NCBI RefSeq assembly: GCF_030551255.1
Contig: NZ_CP130630.1
Span: forward strand, 6,925,501 to 6,989,500
Source: Streptomyces sp. NL15-2K
Lineage (GTDB): Bacteria; Actinomycetota; Actinomycetes; Streptomycetales; Streptomycetaceae
Direction: 5' to 3'
Length of the DNA stretch: 64,000 bases
Below are positions 43,749-54,470 of the stretch, in pieces; the stretch's first letter is position 1, and each line of letters starts with the position of its first letter. The notes under the pieces were generated by a model, which saw only the letters and a program-made list of their open reading frames with translations, had not been told where the DNA came from and ran no database searches. The position numbers and the translations under genes were made by a program.

Positions 43749-44456
43749 TCACTTCTCCAACGCGTCGAGCGCCCCGAGCTGCTCCATCAGCCCCAGCCGG
43801 TCGTACTGCCACCAGCCCTCGGCGATCTTCCCGTCCGAGGTGCACCGGTGGATGGTCGTCCCGGTCACGGTGACGTTTCTGCCGGTGGCCGAAATGCCGA
43901 GGTAGTCGCCCTTGTGGGTGCCGCTCCAGGTCCACCGGGTGGCCACGCGGTCACCCTGGGCGATCTGGTCCTCGACGGTGAACGCGAAGTCGAACCCGCC
44001 CCGCCACATCTCGACCTCGCGCCGGAACGCGTCCAGGCCGATGACGTCCTGTGGGTTGGCGGGATCGTGGTCGTGGTAGTCCTCGATGAGCAGATCGTTG
44101 AACGGGGGCAGTTCCCCCTTGGTGGCCAAGGTGTCGAAGAGCCTGCGCGCGTTGGCCGCGTACAACTGCTCGTCCCGCACCACGTCCAGATCGGTGAACG
44201 TCGGCATCGTGTCGCACAGGGCGACCATCTCGCGGAACGTCCGCTCGGTCTCCGGGAGGTTCGAGTTGCGCATCGCCTCCTCGTACGACGGGAACTCCAC
44301 GATCTCGATGAGGTGCGACGCGTCCGACAGGTCCTTGCCGACCACCGCATGCGTCGCGGTCCGCTTCCCCTGGGTCTGTTCGACCCATGTGTCCATCAGC
44401 CGGTTCATCTCGTCGATCCGGCTGGTCCTGCAGTCGATGAGCTGTACGAACGTCAT
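43749..44456 (-). CDS. Two-domain protein: dimeric barrel plus SnoaL-like domain
   Basis: 235 aa from ATG 44456. Residues 1-90 look like an antibiotic-monooxygenase-type dimeric alpha/beta barrel (VQLIDCRTSRIDEMNRLMD; ASHLIEIVEFPSYEEAMRNS). Residues 100-235 are a SnoaL-like/NTF2 fold (LFDTLATKGELPPFNDLLIE, GDRVATRWTWSGTHKGDYLG, TIHRCTSDGKIAEGWWQYD), of the ester cyclase-like branch. No experimentally named homolog is recalled. The frame is open further upstream but without a plausible start. Convergent with groEL. Confidence 0.85.
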   Translation of the reverse strand: MTFVQLIDCRTSRIDEMNRLMDTWVEQTQGKRTATHAVVGKDLSDASHLIEIVEFPSYEEAMRNSNLPETERTFREMVALCDTMPTFTDLDVVRDEQLYAANARRLFDTLATKGELPPFNDLLIEDYHDHDPANPQDVIGLDAFRREVEMWRGGFDFAFTVEDQIAQGDRVATRWTWSGTHKGDYLGISATGRNVTVTGTTIHRCTSDGKIAEGWWQYDRLGLMEQLGALDALEK

Positions 44457-44545
44457 GATGCCGCCTCCGGCCCCCCTGGGTCCGGTCATTCGGTCACGCC
44501 CATTTTCCCACCGGAGGCGCCGTCGCTCACCGCGGTGACGCACGC

Positions 44546-45319
44546 TCACTGCGGACCGTACTTGCGCCCCGTCTTCGAGGAGATCCCGCCCAGCAGCCCT
44601 CGCGGCACCACCTTCACGACGCCCATGAGCGCCTTGTACCGCGGATCCGGAATCGACACCGACTTGCCGCGCGCGAGGTCGGAAAGGGCCGCCGCGACCA
44701 GCTTGTCCGCGTCCAGCCACATCCAGCCGGGGATGTTGTCCGTCCCCATCCCGGCCCGCTGGTGGAACTCCGTCCGCACGAACCCCGGGCACAGCGCCAT
44801 CAGCCGCACCCCGCTCCCGGCCAGATCCCGCGCCGCGCCCTGCGTGAACTGCACGACCCACGCCTTGGACGCCCCGTACGTCCCGCGCGGCACGAAGGCC
44901 GCGACCGACGCCACGTTGACGACACCGCCCCGCCCCCGCTCCCGCATCGCCTCGGTCGCCGCCGACGTCAGCCGCAGCACCGCCTCGCAGTGCACCTTGA
45001 GCATCGTCAGCTCATCGGCCATGGACACGTCGAGAAAGCGGCCCTTGTTGCCGAAGCCCGCGTTGTTGATCAGCAGGTCGACGGGGTTCTTGCGGTCGGC
45101 CAGGCGCTCGGCGACCGCCTCGATGCCGTCGTCCGTCGCCAGGTCGGCCGTGACCACCTCCGCCTCGATGCCGTGCCGGTCGTGCAGTTCGGTCGCCTGT
45201 TCCCGCAGCCGCTTGGTGTCGCGGGCCGTCAGGACGAGGTTGTGCCCGTCCGCCGCCAGCCGTCGCGCGAACGCGGCGCCGATGCCCGCGGTCGATCCCG
45301 TGATGAGAGCCGTTGTCAT
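44546..45319 (-). CDS. Short-chain dehydrogenase/reductase
   Basis: 257 aa classical SDR. NAD(P)-binding motif TALITGSTAGIGAAFARRLA, NNAGFGNKG, catalytic Ser in VASVAAFVPRG and the Tyr-Lys pair in GTYGASKAWVVQFTQ. RARDTKRL after beta-strand 2 suggests NADP preference (basic residues). Substrate unknown. Same strand as its neighbours but separated by about 90 bases on each side. Confidence 0.93.
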   Translation of the reverse strand: MTTALITGSTAGIGAAFARRLAADGHNLVLTARDTKRLREQATELHDRHGIEAEVVTADLATDDGIEAVAERLADRKNPVDLLINNAGFGNKGRFLDVSMADELTMLKVHCEAVLRLTSAATEAMRERGRGGVVNVASVAAFVPRGTYGASKAWVVQFTQGAARDLAGSGVRLMALCPGFVRTEFHQRAGMGTDNIPGWMWLDADKLVAAALSDLARGKSVSIPDPRYKALMGVVKVVPRGLLGGISSKTGRKYGPQ

Positions 45320-45417
45320 GGCGCAAGGTTAGTGACCCGGACTGCGTCCGTCCGCTCCCTGCGCAGGGGCTCCCGCCGAGTGAAGACCGGGCGAACACCG
45401 CTCCCGGCGAACGCCTG

Positions 45418-46086
45418 TCAGGCCCCGTGCTTCGCCACGTACTCACGCGCCTGCTTCAGCGCCTCCGGATGCAGCGCCTCGCCCGCCGTCAGCAGCCGCG
45501 GGAGCAGCTGCCGCTCGGTCGTGACCGCGCGGAACTGCAGGGCCACCGTCACGTCGTGGTCCGGCCGGTGCACGATCTCGACGGGGTCGCCCGACCGGAT
45601 CTCACCGGGCCGGATCACCCGCAGATACGCCCCCGGCGCCCCCTTCTGCGTGAACCGCTTCACCCATCCCTTCTCACCCAGGTGCTCCTGGAAGGTCCGG
45701 CAGGGAATCCGTCCGCAGGTCACCTCCAGCACCACCTCGGCCCCGATCCGCCAGCGCTCGCCGATCCGGGCACCGGACACGTCCAGGCCCTCGGTGGTGA
45801 TGTTCTCGCCGAACGCGCCGCTCGCCAGCGGCCGCCCCAGCTCACGCTCCCAGTCGTCCAGGTCCTCGCGGGCCACCGCGTACACGGCCTGGTCGTCGCC
45901 CCCGTGGTGCCGCGTGTCGCACACCGAGTCCCCGGCCAGCCCGCTGGCCCCGACCCCCTTGGGTCCGGGCGCGGCCACCCGCACCGGGCCGTCGGTCGGC
46001 CGCTTGTCGATGCCGGTCAGGCCTTCCGGCTGGTCCGAGTAGGGCACGGCCTTCGCGCGGCCCAGATTCACCGAGAGAAGCTTCAT
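45418..46086 (-). CDS. MOSC domain protein
   Basis: 222 aa from ATG 46086 (MKLLSVNLGRAKAVPYSDQ). The fold signatures are GVGASGLAGDSVCDTRHHGG, AVYAVAREDLDDWERELGR, GAFGENITTEGLDVSGARIG and EVTCGRIPCRTFQEHLGEK. The Cys in the last segment is typical of YiiM-like MOSC proteins, which act with molybdenum cofactor enzymes or detoxify N-hydroxylated compounds in E. coli. Divergent from the LysR gene at 46167, 80 bp apart. Confidence 0.92.
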   Translation of the reverse strand: MKLLSVNLGRAKAVPYSDQPEGLTGIDKRPTDGPVRVAAPGPKGVGASGLAGDSVCDTRHHGGDDQAVYAVAREDLDDWERELGRPLASGAFGENITTEGLDVSGARIGERWRIGAEVVLEVTCGRIPCRTFQEHLGEKGWVKRFTQKGAPGAYLRVIRPGEIRSGDPVEIVHRPDHDVTVALQFRAVTTERQLLPRLLTAGEALHPEALKQAREYVAKHGA

Positions 46087-46166
46087 GGGCGCACGGTAGG
46101 CGACCGCGACCCAAAGTGTCGACGTGATTTTCTGCGGGAGCCCCAAGGTCGGCTTATGCTCGACAG

Positions 46167-47063
46167 GTGATCGAGGCCCGTCATCTCCGCGTCCTGCGCG
46201 CCGTGGCCGCCACCGGCTCCTTCTCGGCGGCGGGGCGCGAACTGGGCTGCACCCAGCCCGCCGTCAGCCAGCAGATCAAGGCCCTGGAGAACTCCGTCGG
46301 CACGCCCCTGCTGATCCGCAGCGGACGCGAGATGCGGCTGACCCAGGCCGGCGAGGCCCTGGTCCGGCACGCCGCCGGGATCCTCGCCGGGCTCACCGCG
46401 GCCGAGGAAGAGGTCGCCGCCATCGCCGGCCTGCGCGCGGGCCGCGTCCGGCTGGTCTCCTTCCCCAGTGGCAGCTCCACGCTCGTCCCCACCGCGCTGG
46501 CCGCCCTGCGCGCCGAACACCCCGGTACCCGCGTCTCGTTGGAGGAGGCCGAACCGCCGCAGTCCGTCGAACTGCTGCGCGAGGGCGACTGCGATGTGGC
46601 CCTCGCCTTCCGGTACAAGGGGGCGGCGGGCGCCGAGGAGTGGAACGACCTCGTGGTGCGGCCCCTGCTGACCGACCGGCTCGTCGCCCTCGTACCCGAA
46701 CGGCACCGGCTCGCCCTCGCGGAGTCCGTGGCCATCGGAGAACTCGCCCGGGACCCGTGGATCGCGGGCTGCCCGCGCTGCCGCGGCCAGCTGATCGAGG
46801 TGTGCGAGGGTGCCGGATTCACGCCCCGCATCGATTTCGCGACCGACGACTATCCGGCGGTGGTGGGCCTGGTGGGCGCCGGCCTCGGGGTCGCCGTCCT
46901 GCCTCAGCTCGCGGTGGAGTCCGTACGGCCGCGAGGCGCGCGCACGGTGACGCTGGAACCGGCGGTGCGGCGGGAGATCGTCGCGCTCACCCTGCCCGAC
47001 CTGGCACAGGTGCCGGCGGTGGCGGCGACGCTGGAGCAACTGGCCCGGGCGGCGAGCCGCTGA
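46167..47063 (+). CDS. LysR-family transcriptional regulator
   Basis: 298 aa from GTG 46167. DNA-binding domain MIEARHLRVLRAVAATGSFS then AAGRELGCTQPAVSQQIKAL; effector domain with LVSFPSGSSTLVPTALAAL and VGLVGAGLGVAVLPQLAVES. Divergent from the MOSC gene, which may be its target. A short 14-15 bp GGCCCCTGACGGAC repeat is seen after the stop (about 47072-47104). Confidence 0.93.
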   Translation: MIEARHLRVLRAVAATGSFSAAGRELGCTQPAVSQQIKALENSVGTPLLIRSGREMRLTQAGEALVRHAAGILAGLTAAEEEVAAIAGLRAGRVRLVSFPSGSSTLVPTALAALRAEHPGTRVSLEEAEPPQSVELLREGDCDVALAFRYKGAAGAEEWNDLVVRPLLTDRLVALVPERHRLALAESVAIGELARDPWIAGCPRCRGQLIEVCEGAGFTPRIDFATDDYPAVVGLVGAGLGVAVLPQLAVESVRPRGARTVTLEPAVRREIVALTLPDLAQVPAVAATLEQLARAASR

Positions 47064-47118
47064 CGGGCGACGGCCCCTGACGGACGGCCCCTGACGGACG
47101 GCCGCGGACAAAAGACAA

Positions 47119-47138
47119 GGGCACGCGTGTGCGTGCCC
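47119..47138. terminator. Hairpin terminator between lysR and whiD
   Basis: GGGCACGC-GTGT-GCGTGCCC, an 8-bp perfect stem, 56 bases after the LysR stop and 27 bases before the end of the convergent WhiB-family gene. Confidence 0.75.
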
Positions 47139-47165
47139 ACCCTGCAGAAACGTTTCTTCAGTTGT

Positions 47166-47495
47166 TCAGTGGTTCGAGGTGCTGTCCCCGACGGTCGACG
47201 TCGCCGGCACCAGCCGGTGACGCGCCCGCCCCATCAACTCCTCACGCTCGTCCTCGGTCAGTCCGCCCCACACGCCGTACGGCTCTCTGACCGCCAGCGC
47301 GTGCGCCGCGCACTGCGCGCGCACCGGGCACCTCATGCAGACCTCCTTGGCCGAGTTCTCACGAGCGCTCCGAGCCGCACCGCGTTCGCCCTCCGGATGG
47401 AAGAAGAGCGAGCTGTCCACCCCTCGACAGGCAGCCAGCAGCTGCCAGTCCCACAGGTCCGCGTTCGGTCCGGGAAGGCGGGAGAAATCTGCCAT
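47166..47495 (-). CDS. whiD: WhiB-like Fe-S transcription factor WhiD
   Basis: 109 aa from ATG 47495. The four Fe-S cluster Cys lie in LLAACRGVDSS, then KEVCMRCPVRAQCAAHALAV, the WhiB-family C-x-n-C-x-x-C-x5-C pattern, followed by the turn GVWGGLTEDERE and a basic tail. Identification as WhiD rests on the sequence and on the neighbour bldM, the arrangement of whiD and bldM in Streptomyces. WhiD acts late in sporulation and binds the principal sigma factor. Divergent from bldM with 390 bp between. Confidence 0.88.
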   Translation of the reverse strand: MADFSRLPGPNADLWDWQLLAACRGVDSSLFFHPEGERGAARSARENSAKEVCMRCPVRAQCAAHALAVREPYGVWGGLTEDEREELMGRARHRLVPATSTVGDSTSNH

Positions 47496-47885
47496 TGCGT
47501 GACCCCTTGTAACCGTTCTGGGAGGTTGTCGGCGGATGCTGTGTCCACGACCGTACATCTACGATCTAAGGAGATGAAAATATGACTCATTGCGAATCTA
47601 GCCTCAGACACCGGTAAATGGGAAGAAATGGGGCCGAATGGGGCATGGGTTGTGATGAAACATTGCGGGTCCGTCGCGCATGTCTGCACGTGTCCGTGCC
47701 CTCACGTAGAGTGCCGAAGATGACACACGGCCCCGTAACTCTTTCGAGTGACCGTCGTTGAGAGTGCGGAGGCGGTTGAAACAACAAGTGCTCGGGCAGG
47801 CGTCCGAGTCAGTCGACCGCACAGGTGACGATTTCGTACCAGCCTGGAGGCTCAAGGTGACGTGCATCAGCTGCGGAGGGCGGCC
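47496..47885. promoter_or_regulatory. Divergent whiD-bldM intergenic region
   Basis: 390 bp without a gene. AT-rich patches at 47560-47600 and 47620-47670 are likely promoter segments for whiD, and 47720-47790 for bldM. No single -10/-35 pair is convincing enough to name. A GGAGG ribosome site for bldM lies at 47873-47877. Both genes are developmentally regulated in studied Streptomyces. Confidence 0.6.
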
Positions 47886-48497
47886 ATGACATCCGTCCTC
47901 GTCTGCGACGACTCCCCGCTTGCCCGAGAGGCGCTCCGGCGCGCGGTCGCGACCGTGCCCGGCGTCGAGCGCGTGACGACGGCGGCCAACGGCGAGGAAG
48001 TCCTCCGCCGCTGGGGCGCCGACCGCTCGGACCTGATTCTGATGGACGTACGCATGCCCGGACTGGGCGGCGTGGAGACCGTCCGGCGGCTGCTGTCCGC
48101 CGACCCCGGTGCGCGCATCATCATGCTCACCGTCGCCGAGGACCTCGACGGCGTGGCCCTCGCGGTCGCCGCCGGTGCCCGCGGCTACCTGCACAAGGAC
48201 GCCTCGCGTGCCGAGTTGCGCGCCACCGTCACCCAGGCCCTCGCCGACCCGACCTGGCGGCTGGCCCCGCGCCGGCTGCGCTCCGCCGAGATGGGCGCCG
48301 CGCCCACGCTCACCGCGCGTGAGATCCAGGTCCTCGAAGGCATGAGCCACGGCCGCTCCAACGCCGAGATCGGCCGCGAGCTGTTCCTCTCCGAGGACAC
48401 CGTCAAGACGCACGCCCGGCGGCTGTTCAAGAAGCTCGGCGCCTCGGACCGGGCACACGCGGTCGCACTCGGCTTCCGATGGGGCCTGGTGCGCTAG
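47886..48497 (+). CDS. bldM: Developmental response regulator BldM
   Basis: 203 aa. Receiver domain at residues 1-120 with DDSPLAREALRRAV, phospho-acceptor-type Asp in LILMDVRMPGLGG, IIMLTVAED and GYLHKDASRAEL. LuxR-type helix-turn-helix at the C-terminus: LTAREIQVLEGMSHGRSNAE then IGRELFLSEDTVKTHARRLF. BldM controls aerial hyphae formation as a homodimer and late genes as a heterodimer with WhiI. The stop codon TAG is part of the CTAG that opens MITE-like element C. Confidence 0.95.
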   Translation: MTSVLVCDDSPLAREALRRAVATVPGVERVTTAANGEEVLRRWGADRSDLILMDVRMPGLGGVETVRRLLSADPGARIIMLTVAEDLDGVALAVAAGARGYLHKDASRAELRATVTQALADPTWRLAPRRLRSAEMGAAPTLTAREIQVLEGMSHGRSNAEIGRELFLSEDTVKTHARRLFKKLGASDRAHAVALGFRWGLVR

Positions 48498-48766
48498 GCC
48501 CTGTCGTCAAATTCCCGCCTGCCCCGCGACGCCATGCACGCTCCCCCACTGCCTTAAAGGCGTGGGAGGTGCCCCCACTCGCCGCACCGGGCGCAGACCC
48601 ACGTACAACCAGTACGAGGGTCTGCGCCCGGCACGCCGAGAGCACGCACCTACGCGGACATCAGCCTCCCCCACTCTCGGCTTCGCTCGAGCGGGGGGAC
48701 CCCCATCGCGGCGGGCGCGGGGCCCGCCCTTCGGGCGGACGACAGGAATTTGACGACTGGGCCTAG
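48494..48766. mobile_element. MITE-like element C (22-bp terminal inverted repeats)
   Basis: 273 bp, non-coding. Terminal repeats CTAGGCCCTGTCGTCAAATT at 48494-48515 and its complement at 48745-48766 match in 21 of 22. The ends differ from those of A, B and E. Internally, 48541-48590 matches element A's 16050-16100 module and 48660-48745 is nearly identical to element B's 17099-17185. CTAG flanks both ends, the left one being bldM's stop. Confidence 0.82.
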
Positions 48767-48960
48767 GGCCTGTGTCGGAAGTGGCGCCTGCCGGGCGACG
48801 CCCGGCACGCACCGGGCATGCGGTCACAGGGCTGCGGGCCGTCCGTGGGCCGCGGGCCGTCCGTGGCTGGTCGAGCCCACGCGGCGGAGCCGCATGTCCA
48901 TACGGGCCGCGCCCCTTCCGGGGCGCGGTTACGGGGCCGGTCAAGCGGCCTTTTCGGTGC
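48763..48960. repeat. Partial element D next to element C, plus Streptomyces dispersed repeat
   Basis: Begins CTAGGGCCTGTGTCGGAAG, sharing CTAG with the right end of element C, then continues with GCGCCTGCC and a GCCCGGCACGCACCG module as in B and E. No matching right terminal repeat is seen before shbA. The segment 48875-48930 with CACGCGGCGGAGCCGCATG and a CGCGCCCC/GGGGCGCG hairpin resembles another widely dispersed Streptomyces repeat. From 48960 to 49051 nothing else is seen. Confidence 0.6.
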
Positions 48961-49051
48961 CCGCTGCTCGTTTCGGCGCGGATGCCGCATCCTTGGAGGT
49001 GTGGAGTTCCTCGGGGACGAGTCGGTCGAGCGGAAGGGGAGGGCGCAGGGG

Positions 49052-49729
49052 ATGAGTGCCGGCGCACCTGCTCATAACGCTTCGGTGCACAACAACGGGC
49101 ACGATGCCGCGGATCGCAAGACGCCAAGGCACCATGGACCGATGCGCGACGACGAGGCGGTCACTGCCCAGGGGGCGATCGGCGCACTCGTGCATCGCGC
49201 CGTCGACGGGGACGAACAGGCCACGCACGACCTGCTCGCCCACGTCCACCCCTTGGCGCTGCGCTACTGCCGCACCCGTCTGTCCCGCCTGCCGGGCGAC
49301 GCCCGGCACTTCGTCGAGGACCTCGCCCAGGAGGTCTGCGTCGCGGTCCTCCTCGCCCTGCCGCGCTACCGCGACACCGGACGTCCGTTCGAGGCGTTCG
49401 TCTTCGCCATCGCCGCGCACAAGGTGGCGGACCTGCAGCGAGCGGCGATGCGGCACCCCGGGTCGACGGCCGTCCCGTCCGACGAGATGCCGGAACGCCC
49501 GGACGACTCCCTGGGCCCGGAAGAGCGCGCCCTGCTGAGCAGTGACGCCGAATGGGCCAAGAAACTGCTGGCCAACCTGCCCGAGAACCAGCGGGAGCTG
49601 CTGCTGCTGCGGATCGCGGTGGGGCTGACGGCGGAGGAGACGGGTCAGATGTTGGGAATGTCACCCGGAGCGGTCCGAGTGGCGCAGCACAGGGCGCTGA
49701 GCCGGCTGCGCGCCCTGGCCGAGCAGTAG
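49052..49729 (+). CDS. shbA: ECF sigma factor ShbA
   Basis: 225 aa from ATG 49052; ATG 49142 would give about 195 aa and is a fair alternative. Region 2: [20 protein letters not shown] and [20 protein letters not shown]; region 4: [20 protein letters not shown] then [20 protein letters not shown]. Position between bldM and guaB identifies it with ShbA, the ECF factor that drives hrdB, the principal sigma gene, in studied Streptomyces. The N-terminal 30 residues are His/Asn-rich and poorly structured. Confidence 0.87.
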   Translation: MSAGAPAHNASVHNNGHDAADRKTPRHHGPMRDDEAVTAQGAIGALVHRAVDGDEQATHDLLAHVHPLALRYCRTRLSRLPGDARHFVEDLAQEVCVAVLLALPRYRDTGRPFEAFVFAIAAHKVADLQRAAMRHPGSTAVPSDEMPERPDDSLGPEERALLSSDAEWAKKLLANLPENQRELLLLRIAVGLTAEETGQMLGMSPGAVRVAQHRALSRLRALAEQ

Positions 49730-49839
49730 GCCCACTGGGGAGGCGGCGCCTTGAACGGGCGATGCGCCGGATCCGTACGAACATACGAAGCCCTCGGCCG
49801 TCCCGAACCGTGGAATCCGGGACCCCTGCTTCCCGTTAG

Positions 49840-51387
<1,548 letters not shown>

Positions 51388-51406
51388 CCTCCACGCGCGC
51401 GTAGAG

Positions 51407-51592
51407 CCAGTGCCCCGGCAGGCAACGTTCGCCCCGTCGCGACGCCCGGCACGTGCTCTCGCCGCACCGGCCGAAAGCCCAAGTACATCCAGTACGAGGA
51501 CTTCCGGCCGGCACTCCCCCAGAGGGGGGACCCCCAGAGCACGCACCGGACGCCGCTCCTTGATGGGCAAACGTTGCCTGCCGGGGCACTGG
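51407..51592. mobile_element. MITE-like element E (23-bp perfect terminal inverted repeats)
   Basis: 186 bp between guaB and guaB3. Perfect 23-bp repeats CCAGTGCCCCGGCAGGCAAC... at 51407-51429 and 51570-51592. The terminal sequence is unlike A-C, and CTAG is absent. The interior includes AGCACGCACCGGACGCCGCT, also found in element A with one change, and a CGGGCGTCGCGAC-like segment. It folds into a long imperfect hairpin and may terminate guaB transcription. Confidence 0.8.
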
Positions 51593-51695
51593 TTCGAATC
51601 GGCCGAGGGCGGTCCCGGAGCATCCGGGGCCGCCCTTGTCGTACCCGTCGGCGATACTGGAAGACGCTGGAACGCATCAGGGAAAGGCCACACAC

Positions 51696-52820
51696 GTGAC
51701 TGAGATCGAGATCGGGCGCGGCAAGCGCGGCCGCCGGGCGTACGCCTTCGACGACATCGCCGTCGTCCCCAGCCGCCGTACCCGGGACCCGAAGGAGGTC
51801 TCGATCGCCTGGCAGATCGACGCCTACCGTTTCGAGCTGCCCTTCCTGGCCGCCCCCATGGACTCGGTCGTCTCCCCGGCCACCGCGATCCGCATCGGAG
51901 AGCTCGGCGGCCTGGGCGTCCTGAACCTCGAGGGCCTGTGGACGCGGTACGAGGACCCGCAGCCGCTGCTCGACGAGATCGTCGGCCTGCCCGTCGAGGC
52001 GGCCACCCGCCGCCTCCAGGAGATCTACGCCGCTCCCATCAAGGAGGAGCTGATCGGGCAGCGCCTGAAGGAGGTGCGCGACTCGGGCGTGGTCACCGCG
52101 GCCGCGCTCTCCCCGCAGCGCACCGCCCAGTTCTCCAAGGCGGTCGTGGACGCGGGCGTGGACATCTTCGTCATCCGCGGCACGACGGTGTCGGCGGAGC
52201 ACGTCTCCGGCTCGCACGAACCGCTGAACCTGAAGCAGTTCATCTACGAACTCGACGTCCCGGTGATCGTCGGCGGCTGCGCCACGTACACCGCGGCTCT
52301 GCACCTGATGCGCACGGGCGCGGCGGGCGTGCTCGTCGGCTTCGGCGGCGGCGCCGCGCACACCACGCGCAATGTGCTGGGCATCCAGGTCCCGATGGCG
52401 ACCGCGGTCGCCGACGTGGCGGCGGCCCGCCGGGACTACATGGACGAGTCCGGCGGCCGGTACGTGCACGTGATCGCGGACGGCGGCGTCGGCTGGTCCG
52501 GCGACCTGCCCAAGGCGGTCGCCTGCGGCGCGGACGCCGTGATGATGGGCTCCCCGCTGGCCCGTGCCACGGACGCGCCGGGCAGGGGCCACCACTGGGG
52601 CATGGAGGCGGTCAACGAGGAGCTGCCGCGCGGCCAGAAGGTGGACCTGGGCACGGTCGGCACGCTTGAGGAGGTCCTCGCGGGGCCGTCCCACACGCCG
52701 GACGGGTCGATGAACTTCTTCGGGGCGCTGCGGCGGGCGATGGCGACCACCGGGTACAGCGAGCTGAAGGAGTTCCAGCGGGTCGAGGTGACGGTGGCGG
52801 ACTCGCAGCACAGGCGGTAG
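51696..52820 (+). CDS. guaB3: GuaB3 family IMP dehydrogenase-like protein
   Basis: 374 aa from GTG 51696, lacking CBS domains. It has the IMPDH barrel elements RAYAFDDIAVVPSRRTRDPK, FLAAPMDSVVSP, GGCATYTAALHLMRTGAAGV, IADGGVGWSGDLPKAVACGA and MMGSPLARATDAPG. The canonical G-S-I-C-T motif is replaced by G-G-G-A-A-H-T-T-R-N, so the usual catalytic Cys is not seen at that place. GuaB3 paralogs are always next to guaB in actinobacteria; function reported in related groups is IMPDH-like, though the physiological role here is open. Confidence 0.9.
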   Translation: MTEIEIGRGKRGRRAYAFDDIAVVPSRRTRDPKEVSIAWQIDAYRFELPFLAAPMDSVVSPATAIRIGELGGLGVLNLEGLWTRYEDPQPLLDEIVGLPVEAATRRLQEIYAAPIKEELIGQRLKEVRDSGVVTAAALSPQRTAQFSKAVVDAGVDIFVIRGTTVSAEHVSGSHEPLNLKQFIYELDVPVIVGGCATYTAALHLMRTGAAGVLVGFGGGAAHTTRNVLGIQVPMATAVADVAAARRDYMDESGGRYVHVIADGGVGWSGDLPKAVACGADAVMMGSPLARATDAPGRGHHWGMEAVNEELPRGQKVDLGTVGTLEEVLAGPSHTPDGSMNFFGALRRAMATTGYSELKEFQRVEVTVADSQHRR

Positions 52821-52941
52821 GCCGACAGGCAGTACGGCGTCGAGGGGCTCGGACCTGCGTGGTCCGGGCCCTTCTGCGCGCCAAGTGGGCCTGGTGGGGC
52901 GCGTTTTGCGGTGGAGGGCACTCGCACTCACGCACTCCCCT

Positions 52942-54153
52942 TCACAACCTGTGCGCCGCCCCCGTAGGCGTAGCCCCCCGCGTATCCAGCAGCAACTGCG
53001 CCTTCACCGACAACCCCTGCAGGTCGTACGTCCGATGCTGCTGGAGCAGGATCGTCAGGTCGGCGTCGACGGCGGCCTCGTACAGGGAGTCCGCGCGCGG
53101 GACCGGGCGGTCCAGGACGCTCCAGGACGGGACGTGGGGGTCGTGGTAGCTGACGGAGGCGCCCAGTTCCATCAGGCGGATCGCGATCTCCTGGGCGGGG
53201 GTGGCCTGTTGGTCGGCCAGGTCCGGCTTGTAGGTGACGCCGAGGAGGAGGACGCGGGCGCCTCGGGCCGACTTTCCGTGCTCGTTGAGGAGGGTCGCGG
53301 CGCGCTGGATGACGTAGCGGGGCATGTGGCTGTTGACCTGCTGGGCCAGTTCCACCATGCGCAGGGTGCGGCCGGAGAGGCTGCCGGTCAGGTCCTGGGG
53401 GACGGAGTGGCCGCCGACGCCGGGGCCGGGGCGGAAGGCCTGGAAGCCGAACGGCTTGGTCTCCGCGCAGCGGATGACGTCCCACAGGTCGACGCCCAAG
53501 TCGTGGCAGAGGACGGCCATCTCGTTGACGAGGGCGATGTTGACGTGCCGGTAGTTGGTCTCCAGGAGCTGTACGGTTTCCGCTTCGCGGGGTCCACGCG
53601 CGCGTACCACCTTGTCGGTGAGGCGGCCGTAGAAGGCGGCGGCCGACTCGGTGCAGGCGGAGGTGAGGCCGCCGATCACCTTGGGGGTGTTGGCGGGGGT
53701 GAAGTCGCGGTTGCCGGGGTCGACGCGGCTGGGGGAGTAGGCGAGGTGGAAGTCGCGGCCCGCGCGCAGTCCGGAGCCCTCTTCGAGGAGCGGGCGGAGG
53801 TACTCCTCGGTGGTGCCCGGGTGCACGGGGGACTCCAGGATGACCGTGGTGTGCGGGCGCAGGTGTGCGGCCAGGGTGTGGGCGGCGGCCTCCACCTGGC
53901 CGAGGTCGAGGCCGCCGTCCGCGTCCCGTGGGGTCGGGGCGCAGATGACCGCGGTGCGCACCCGGCCGAGCTCGGCCGGGGACGTGGTCGGCCGGAAGCC
54001 TCCCGCGAGCATCCGGCGCACTTCGGCGGGGCTGAGGGAGCCGGCCTCGGGGCCGGTCCGGTACCCGAGTGTGGGGATGCCGGCGGCGACGGCGGCCTGG
54101 GCCAGGGGCAGGCCGTACGGGCCGAGTCCGATGACGGCGAGATCTGCGGGCAT
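52942..54153 (-). CDS. UDP-sugar dehydrogenase-like protein lacking the catalytic Cys
   Basis: 403 aa from ATG 54153, of the UDP-glucose/UDP-ManNAc dehydrogenase family (WecC-like). Domains: NAD-binding (LAVIGLGPYGLPLAQA, where relatives have G-L-G-Y-V-G), VILESPVHPGTTEEYLRPLL, AYSPSRVDPGNRD (relatives Y-S-P-E-R), central ETNYRHVNIALVNEMAVLCH, and GPGVGGHSVPQD. The last motif is normally G-G-H-C: here residue 250 is Ser (codon TCC, 53404-53406), so the thiohemiacetal-forming Cys is missing. C-terminal domain VLLLGVTYKPDLADQQATPA is normal. Convergent with guaB3. Confidence 0.88.
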   Translation of the reverse strand: MPADLAVIGLGPYGLPLAQAAVAAGIPTLGYRTGPEAGSLSPAEVRRMLAGGFRPTTSPAELGRVRTAVICAPTPRDADGGLDLGQVEAAAHTLAAHLRPHTTVILESPVHPGTTEEYLRPLLEEGSGLRAGRDFHLAYSPSRVDPGNRDFTPANTPKVIGGLTSACTESAAAFYGRLTDKVVRARGPREAETVQLLETNYRHVNIALVNEMAVLCHDLGVDLWDVIRCAETKPFGFQAFRPGPGVGGHSVPQDLTGSLSGRTLRMVELAQQVNSHMPRYVIQRAATLLNEHGKSARGARVLLLGVTYKPDLADQQATPAQEIAIRLMELGASVSYHDPHVPSWSVLDRPVPRADSLYEAAVDADLTILLQQHRTYDLQGLSVKAQLLLDTRGATPTGAAHRL

Positions 54154-54470
54154 GGCGGTGGGCCGTCCTTCCCAGTAGCCGAAGCGGGACAGGTGCGCAA
54201 GCCCAGTGGACAGGATGGACCAGCGCAATGTCACACTAGGAGTAAATATGACCGTTATGTGGGATTGATGGCGTGTGTCTTCCCGCGGGTCTGTGACGGG
54301 CTTCCCGCAGGAGCGTGTCCGCCTGCCAGCGGGTCCGTGAAAGTTGTCCGCAGGCTGGGGCGACTGCTGGCTGAACTCGGGCAAGCCGGTCAGAATTCTG
54401 GGCATGGGGGATACGTGACCGGGTCACTCCCCAGGGGTGCGACCGGCGCGACCTACAGCGGGAGGCAGCA
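54154..54470. promoter_or_regulatory. Divergent intergenic region before glpD
   Basis: 317 bp with no gene seen. An AT-rich stretch around 54225-54275 (TAGGAGTAAATATGACCG) is the most likely promoter segment. A GGGAGG ribosome site for glpD lies at 54460-54465. I recognise no operator. Confidence 0.5.
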
